From NCBI GenBank assembly GCA_964560325.1, contig CAZLLV010000361.1:1-28303 (forward strand): a stretch of 28,303 bases of DNA. Direction: 5' to 3'. Positions 23,675-28,303 of the stretch are shown here, in pieces. The notes beneath the pieces are model-generated. The model did no database searches and was not told the origin of the DNA. It worked only from the letters and a program-made list of their open reading frames with translations. A program made the translations under genes and the position numbers. Numbering within the stretch: position 1 is the first letter of the stretch; each line of letters begins with the position of its first letter. The stretch is from CAZLLV01 sp964560325. Its GTDB lineage: Bacteria > Acidobacteriota > Thermoanaerobaculia > Multivoradales > DATKCC01.

Positions 23675-25788
23675 ACGAAGGCGGTGAAGGTCTGCATCAG
23701 GTCCTGGAGCCAGACCAGCCACTTCGACGACCACTTCGCCGGCGCGAGCCAACCCGGGTCTTCGCGGAGGAGGCTGTCGTTGGTGCGGTCGAGATCGAGG
23801 AGCAGCGTGCGCTCCGGGTCGACGACGGCGTGATCGAGCTTCGACGGCCCCTCGTGGACGAACCGGCGCCAGCGCGCGCGACCGTCCCAGACACGGCGTT
23901 CTTCGCTGCCGTCCTCGAAGACCAGCAGCACGTCGACCGGGAAGACGCCGTCGCCGATCCGCCGCGCGACGACCTCGGTGCGGTAGACCGGCTCCTCCCC
24001 GGCGTCCCCGTCCTCGCCATCGTCCCCGTCGCGGGCGACCACCATCTCGCCGTCCCGCTCGACCACGCCGCGCAGCGCCGCGTCGAAGCTCTCCGCCCGC
24101 TCGATCGCGTAGTCGAAGGTCACGTCGTCCCGGTGCACCTGGTCGAAGAACCAGTCCAAATCGAAGCCGAGGCGGGCGCGGGTGACCTCGTTGGCGATCG
24201 CGAAAAAGTCCTCGGGCTCCGGGTGCCGGAAGCTCCAGCGCTCGTAGAAGGTGGCGAGGATCTCCCGCAGCACCTCCCAGCCGAGATGGCGCTCGAGGGT
24301 CGCGAGCCAGACGGCGGTCTTCGAGTAGCTGATGCTCGCATGGCTCCCCGGGTAGTAGAGGAAGGTCGGGGTCGCCGGCACGTCGCGGTCGGCGTGGCGC
24401 CGGTAGCGGTCGAGCCGGTTGCCGCCCACCGCGCGCGTCTGGCGCACGTCGGGAAAGACCGCCGGCAGGAAGCCGCGCCAGCCGGTGCCCGGCGGCCTGA
24501 GATACCGCACCACCTCGGCGCGCTCGCCGTAGACCTGCTCGTAGACTCGGGCGGTCGAAAAGGTGTTCAGCCCCTCGTCGAGCCAGGCGTGCACGAACTC
24601 GTCGTTGCCGACCACGCCGTACCAGAACTGATGCCCCGCCTCGTGGATCGTCACCCCCTCCGGCGAGCCGCCCTCGATCGGATTGAGCAGGCGCGTGCCG
24701 GAGGTGAACAGCGTCGGGTACTCCATGCCGCCGGCGCCGCTCTCCCACGCCGGGTCGACGATCGTGAGCTGGCGGTACGGGTACGGCCCGTACCAGCGGC
24801 CGTAGAGCTCCAGCGTGTGCTTGGTGGCCGCGAAGTGGCGCGCCACCTGGTGCTCGTGCTCGGGCTGGTAGAGGAGCGTGAGGTCGACCGGCGGAAGTCC
24901 CTCCGCCTCGAACCGGTCGGTCGCGACACGATAGTCGGGGCTCGCGGTCCAGGTGAAGGCGTGCACGTCCTCCTGCACGAAGCGGTGCGCGACGAGCCCA
25001 TCCTCCGCCGGCTCCGACGAAACCTCCCGCCCGGTGGCGCCGACCACGAAACGCTCCGGCGCGACGATCGTCACGTCGTAGACGCCGTAGTCGGAGTAGA
25101 ACTCGGTATTGGAGTGGAACTGGCGGCAGGCCCAGCCGTCCTCGCCCTCGAAGACGCCGAGCTTCGGGAACCAGTGGGCGACGAAGAAGAAGTCGCCGCG
25201 GAAGCCGGTGCGGGCGAAGGTCCGCGGCACCTGCGAGCGCCAGTCCATCGCGACCTCGATCGTCTCGCCCGGGGCGACCGGGGCCGGGAGCGGCACGACG
25301 AGCACCGTGCGGTCCTCGGGGTTGCCGTCGTCGGGCGACTCGAAGCGTGCTCGAGCCGAGAGGTCGATCTCGTCGCCGGAGACCAGCCGCACCGATTCGA
25401 CGTCGATCCACCCCCAGGCGTCGTCGCGGATCTTTCCCGGTGGGTCGCTGGCCAGGCGCTCCTCGCGCATCCAGGTCGAGTGGTCGTTGCGCCAGGCGTT
25501 CCAGTAGAGATGGAAGCGAAGCTCGTCGGTGGGCACGTCCTGGATGTTGCGCCAGCGCAGGAGCTGGCGCCCTTCGAGACGCTTCGCCTCCGGATCGAGA
25601 CGGACCTCGATCGTGTAGCTCGCGTTGCGCGGCGAGAGGGCCCCCGGCTCCGCGGCCGGCGACTCGACCGCAGCCTCTCCGGCCTCCTGGGCCGCGGACG
25701 CCGCGGACGCCACTGGCGTCTCGGACCAGGCAAGGGCAGCCGCGACGAGCAGGGCGAGGAGGACCGGCAGAGCCGGAGCCCGGATCAC
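23671..25788 (-). CDS. Exported M1-family (gluzincin) metallopeptidase
   Basis: A protein of 705 residues. The GTG start at 25788 overlaps the stop of the upstream gene (GTGA) and leads directly into a signal peptide (APALPVLLALLVAAALAWS). The zinc site is complete: HEAGH (His382, Glu383, His386) with the third ligand Glu405, 18 residues further on, in HAWLDEGLN. The substrate-binding motif is GGMEY (353-357) in place of the GAMEN of classic aminopeptidases. An acidic insert (GDDGEDGDAGEEP) lies in the C-terminal part. M1 enzymes remove N-terminal amino acids from peptides; this one should act in the periplasm or outside the cell. It is in the middle of an operon of membrane-protein genes. 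Natural substrate is unknown. Confidence 0.92.
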   Translation of the reverse strand: MIRAPALPVLLALLVAAALAWSETPVASAASAAQEAGEAAVESPAAEPGALSPRNASYTIEVRLDPEAKRLEGRQLLRWRNIQDVPTDELRFHLYWNAWRNDHSTWMREERLASDPPGKIRDDAWGWIDVESVRLVSGDEIDLSARARFESPDDGNPEDRTVLVVPLPAPVAPGETIEVAMDWRSQVPRTFARTGFRGDFFFVAHWFPKLGVFEGEDGWACRQFHSNTEFYSDYGVYDVTIVAPERFVVGATGREVSSEPAEDGLVAHRFVQEDVHAFTWTASPDYRVATDRFEAEGLPPVDLTLLYQPEHEHQVARHFAATKHTLELYGRWYGPYPYRQLTIVDPAWESGAGGMEYPTLFTSGTRLLNPIEGGSPEGVTIHEAGHQFWYGVVGNDEFVHAWLDEGLNTFSTARVYEQVYGERAEVVRYLRPPGTGWRGFLPAVFPDVRQTRAVGGNRLDRYRRHADRDVPATPTFLYYPGSHASISYSKTAVWLATLERHLGWEVLREILATFYERWSFRHPEPEDFFAIANEVTRARLGFDLDWFFDQVHRDDVTFDYAIERAESFDAALRGVVERDGEMVVARDGDDGEDGDAGEEPVYRTEVVARRIGDGVFPVDVLLVFEDGSEERRVWDGRARWRRFVHEGPSKLDHAVVDPERTLLLDLDRTNDSLLREDPGWLAPAKWSSKWLVWLQDLMQTFTAFV

Positions 25789-26582
25789 CCGGTCGGCTCG
25801 GAGTACGTCACGACCGTGTTGGTCAGGCCGCCGTCGGTGGTGACCACGACGTTCACGGTCCGGCCGTCGGCCTCGAAGGTGAGGTTGGCGAACCGCCCGT
25901 TGCCGGCCCGGTTGTCGCTCTGGCCGGTCAGGGTGAGGCCCTCCTGCTCGAGCGCCTCCTTGTAGTGCTCGAGCACCGTGTCGACCGAGTCCTCGGTCTC
26001 GAAGTTGAACGCGCCGCTCGTCTCCTCGGCGGTGCGGTTCATCATCGTGCCCTCGACGGTGACGCCCTCGTAGCGCGGCACCCACTCCGGGATGTTCTCC
26101 TCGCCGCCGCTGCCGACCCGGAAGGTCTCGTTCCCCTCCCGGTCGCGCAACGTGAAGGCGCCCTGGCCGTCCTCCCCCTCCTCGACGCCCATCGAGACCT
26201 CCTGGCCCTCCTCGTCGGTGAAGCGCAGGCGGCCCTCCTTGACCTCGGAGACGTCGACGGTCGTGACCTCGCCGGTCTCGACGTTGCGGATGGTGAGCGT
26301 GCCGGCCTCGTCGTCCGACTCGACCAGCTCGACGTCCGGGTTGGCGCGGACGATCAGCTTGGCCGCGTTCATCTCCGGGTTCTCGGCGAACTCCTTGGCC
26401 TTGGAGACGGCGAACCAGCCGAGGACCCCCGCCACGACGATGCCGATGAGCAGGATGACGCCGCAGCCGATGCCGACCCACGCCAGCGGCGACAAGCCCT
26501 TCTTCTGGGGCGCCGTGCCCGGGGTGTATGCGGAGCCCCCGCCCGGAGGCGGAGGAGGGGTCTGCGTGGTTCCGTTGGTCAT
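25785..26582 (-). CDS. Single-pass membrane protein with acidic extracytoplasmic domain
   Basis: A protein of 265 residues of unknown family. The N-terminus is Pro/Gly-rich (QTPPPPPGGGSAYTP), followed by one transmembrane helix (WVGIGCGVILLIGIVVAGVL, about residues 35-54). The remainder is a strongly acidic beta-rich region (LTIRNVETGEVTTVDVSEV and similar hairpins), then a C-terminal domain starting at IPEWVPRYEGV that contains a helix VDTVLEHYKEALEQEGL followed by strands. The ATG at 26582 has AAGGAG nine bases upstream. It is the first gene of the operon that continues with the M1 peptidase (GTGA overlap) and is divergent from the TerB-like gene across 187 bp. Function is unknown. Confidence 0.82.
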   Translation of the reverse strand: MTNGTTQTPPPPPGGGSAYTPGTAPQKKGLSPLAWVGIGCGVILLIGIVVAGVLGWFAVSKAKEFAENPEMNAAKLIVRANPDVELVESDDEAGTLTIRNVETGEVTTVDVSEVKEGRLRFTDEEGQEVSMGVEEGEDGQGAFTLRDREGNETFRVGSGGEENIPEWVPRYEGVTVEGTMMNRTAEETSGAFNFETEDSVDTVLEHYKEALEQEGLTLTGQSDNRAGNGRFANLTFEADGRTVNVVVTTDGGLTNTVVTYSEPTG

Positions 26583-26769
26583 GAGCCCGATCTCCTTGCT
26601 GTCGATGAAGCGGACGGCACGCGATGCGGACTGCACGCTATCAACGCGTCCCGGTGGCCGCAAGACGAACGCCGACCGGTAGAATTCCACTCCTGCGTGG
26701 CGCCACCACGCTCGAACCTTTCGACCGACCGTCCGCGCCCCGGCGCGTTTCCCGAACAGGAGAGACCCG

Positions 26770-27342
26770 ATGACGACGCACGACTCGCAGATCCTCGCCG
26801 ACCGCAAAAAGGCCCTGGAGGAGGAGTTCTTCGCCCGCCACGAGCGCGAGCTGGTGGAGCGGGTGCGCCTGGAGGCCGCGGAGAAGGAGCGCAAGACGGG
26901 GCTGGCCGAGGCGTCCGGCATCCGCGACGCGGAGGTGATCGACCGCCTCGCCGCCCTCGGCCTCGACGCCGGCACGGTGGCCGCGCTCGGCCTGGTGCCG
27001 CTGGTCGAGGTCGCGTGGGCCGACCGCGAGCTACACGAGAAGGAGCGCGAGGCGGTGCTCCGCGCCGCTGGCGACGCCGGCGCCACCGATGGGACGGCGG
27101 CGCACGCCCTGCTGCTCAAATGGCTCGACAAGCGGCCCGGCCCCGAGCTGCTGGCGGCCTGGAAGGGCTACGTCGGCGCGCTCGTCGAGTCGCTCGACAC
27201 GACCGAGCGCCAGGCCCTGCGCGACGGCATCCTCGGCCGTGCCCGCGGCGTCGCCGAATCGGCCGGCGGCTTCCTCGGCCTCGGCAAGGTCTCCGAGGTC
27301 GAGGAGCAGAAGCTCCAGGAGCTCGAAGCCGCCTTCGGCTAG
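26770..27342 (+). CDS. TerB-like helical domain protein
   Basis: A protein of 190 residues, probably cytoplasmic and all-helical. The first 50 residues are a charged coiled-coil-like region (KKALEEEFFARHERELVERV). The middle carries a TerB/DjlA-like signature: ALGLVPLVEVAWADRELHEKE with acidic residues on the helix that in TerB proteins can bind metal, then KWLDKRPGPELLAAWKGYV. The C-terminus has a Gly-rich AGGFLGLGKVS followed by a short helix. The ATG at 26770 has AGGAGA six bases upstream. TerB proteins are linked with tellurite resistance and stress, but no other ter genes are nearby. A TAGAAT hexamer at 26680-26685 might be a -10 box. The family call is moderate. Confidence 0.75.
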   Translation: MTTHDSQILADRKKALEEEFFARHERELVERVRLEAAEKERKTGLAEASGIRDAEVIDRLAALGLDAGTVAALGLVPLVEVAWADRELHEKEREAVLRAAGDAGATDGTAAHALLLKWLDKRPGPELLAAWKGYVGALVESLDTTERQALRDGILGRARGVAESAGGFLGLGKVSEVEEQKLQELEAAFG

Positions 27343-27367
27343 GCGCCTGTGAAGACGCCGGGGGTTC

Positions 27368-27895
27368 CTACTCCGGGGTCGGCGAGAAGTCCGGCACCGG
27401 CCGGGCGTCCGCCTCGGCCTGGGTCGCCACGCCTTTCTCCTCGATGTCGCGGATGAGCCACTCCATCGCTTTGATCTCGCGCCGCTGCGCATCGATGATC
27501 TCGTCGGCCAGCTTTCGTACCCGCGGATCCTCGATCTGCGCCCGCTCGCTGGTGAGGATGGCGATCGAGTGGTGGGGAATCATCCCCTCCATGTAGTCGA
27601 CCCCGGTCACGGTCGCCTGGCTCCGCACCAGCCAGACCGCCAGGACCATCAAGGCCACGCCCCCGGCGTAGATCGCCAGGTTCACCTTGCCGTTGCGATA
27701 CATGCCCAGCATGAACGAGAGCATGACGATCGTCATCGACCCGGCCATCAGCAGGGTCATGAAGAGCCGAGTCTCGCTGAACCAGGCGTGGTCGAGGATC
27801 TGGTAGGAGTTGAGGTACATGAGGAAGAACATCGCGATCGCCGAGGTGGCGATCATGGCGAAGAATTTGCCGTAGCTGCTGCCGTCGACTTTCAT
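27368..27895 (-). CDS. Membrane-anchored DUF305 protein, likely copper-related
   Basis: A protein of 175 residues. Three transmembrane helices (about residues 10-30, 43-65 and 71-91) are followed by a DUF305 segment: VDYMEGMIPHHSIAILTSER (Met102, Met105, His108, His109), then RVRKLADEIIDAQRREIKAMEWLIRDI. The Met/His cluster is the family's probable metal site, and DUF305 proteins are often found with copper and silver resistance genes. The ATG at 27895 overlaps the stop of the multicopper oxidase gene (ATGA), which supports a shared role in copper handling at the cell envelope. The DUF305 part should face the periplasm if the N-terminus is cytoplasmic. Copper function is inference from context and family. 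Confidence 0.88.
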   Translation of the reverse strand: MKVDGSSYGKFFAMIATSAIAMFFLMYLNSYQILDHAWFSETRLFMTLLMAGSMTIVMLSFMLGMYRNGKVNLAIYAGGVALMVLAVWLVRSQATVTGVDYMEGMIPHHSIAILTSERAQIEDPRVRKLADEIIDAQRREIKAMEWLIRDIEEKGVATQAEADARPVPDFSPTPE

Positions 27896-28303
27896 GAATC
27901 ATCCTCTGCTTGCGATCTGTCCGTCGTGAACGGCGGGATCTCGACGCCGTCGGCCGCGAGCTGCTCGTCCGTCGCCCGGTAGGAGACGTCGCCGGGCGCG
28001 AAGTCGTACGGGCCCGGATCGTCGTACCCCGGCGCGTGGTGGCGTACCTTGAGCAGCGTCGCCATGCCGCCCATCACCGTCGGTCCGAACTGCCCCTCGA
28101 AACCGCGCATCGGGATCGAGTTCGGCGGCAGCGGCATGTGGTCCGCCATCCGGGCCATGTCCTCCATGCCGTCTTGACCCATGGTCATGTAGCCGGGCAG
28201 GAGCGAGCGGATCTTCCGCTCGGCGCGCCGGGCGTCGACGCCGATCATGTTCGGCAGACCGTGTCCCATCTGGTTCATCATGTGGTGGGTCATGTGGCAG
28301 TGC
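27892..28303 (-). CDS. Multicopper oxidase, C-terminal end only (5' part beyond the window)
   Basis: The frame is open to the right edge, so the ATG at 28293 is an internal methionine, not the start. The first residues in the window read HCHMTHHMMNQMGHG, the classic copper-binding H-C-H-x3-H-x4-M motif at the end of multicopper oxidases (type 1 Cys/His/Met and type 3 His ligands). About 137 residues follow from the edge to the stop, including a Met-rich tail (GYMTMGQDGMEDMARMADHM) that may hold extra copper. This resembles CopA-type periplasmic copper oxidases. The stop overlaps the start of the DUF305 gene (ATGA), so they form an operon. The number of cupredoxin domains cannot be seen. Confidence 0.9.
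   Translation of the reverse strand, partial: HCHMTHHMMNQMGHGLPNMIGVDARRAERKIRSLLPGYMTMGQDGMEDMARMADHMPLPPNSIPMRGFEGQFGPTVMGGMATLLKVRHHAPGYDDPGPYDFAPGDVSYRATDEQLAADGVEIPPFTTDRSQAEDDS

Noticed and set aside
22652..25411. A 919-codon minus-strand frame extending the six-TM gene upstream
   Set aside because: Upstream of 23674 the frame is a shadow of the M1 peptidase gene; the ATG at 23674 overlaps the peptidase stop and begins the first membrane helix.
25789..26481. Upstream extension of the M1 peptidase frame
   Set aside because: It runs inside the gene for the single-TM protein in another frame and has no signal peptide; the GTG at 25788 gives one directly.
1..28303. CRISPR arrays, tRNA or rRNA genes, insertion sequences, integrases or phage genes
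   Set aside because: None seen: no regular direct repeats, no cloverleaf-like segment noticed by eye, and no transposase or recombinase motifs in any frame. A tRNA or ncRNA scan could not be run.

Overview
The window is very GC-rich (by eye near 70%, with strong G/C bias at third codon positions) and densely coded on both strands. A lipoprotein periplasmic adaptor with two RND pumps points to a diderm (Gram-negative type) bacterium. Gene content and protein style suggest Acidobacteriota or a similar high-GC environmental lineage. That is inference: no rRNA or phylogenetic marker comparison was possible.

Layout. (1) 1-2776: uvrA on the minus strand, cut by the left edge, divergent from a secreted GH25 lysozyme (2864-3574) and a secreted alpha/beta hydrolase (3665-4903). 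(2) 4922-6406: a membrane-linked acyltransferase with an H-x5-D box, resembling the yeast SCT1/GPT2 type. (3) 6478-9879, minus strand: two overlapping secreted-protein genes of visibly lower GC (one with EF-hand-like Ca-binding loops), then an apparent operon of AbiEii-like nucleotidyltransferase, cupin, and a glycolipid-binding-domain gene broken by a frameshift near 8511-8524. (4) 10031-10333: a small exported protein with eight cysteines, followed by a 26-bp perfect palindrome. (5) 10427-18392, minus strand: adaptor lipoprotein, RND pump and RND pump joined by two GTGA stop/start overlaps, with two 16-bp palindromes in the presumed promoter. (6) 18668-20228, plus strand: a UPF0175/DUF3368 toxin-antitoxin-like pair, then miaE. 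(7) 20245-26582, minus strand: a tight five-gene run of single-TM protein, M1 metallopeptidase, six-TM protein, FadJ-type beta-oxidation enzyme and a 60-residue two-TM protein. (8) 26770-27342: a TerB-like protein. (9) 27368-28303, minus strand: a three-TM DUF305 protein and the C-terminal end of a multicopper oxidase, probably a copper-handling operon cut by the right edge.

How the genes work together. Clear functional units are the RND efflux operon, the multicopper oxidase/DUF305 pair, the toxin-antitoxin-like pair and the M1 peptidase/membrane-protein operon. The rest are housekeeping genes (uvrA, miaE, fadJ) or solitary secreted enzymes. I saw no tRNA, rRNA, CRISPR array, insertion sequence or integrase. 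No undescribed defence or biosynthetic system is obvious. The most unusual items are the eight-cysteine exported peptide, the extra membrane segment inside the larger RND pump, the paired palindromes upstream of the pump operon, and the M1 peptidase operon. No stretch over 300 bases lacks a gene; the longest gap is 18393-18667.
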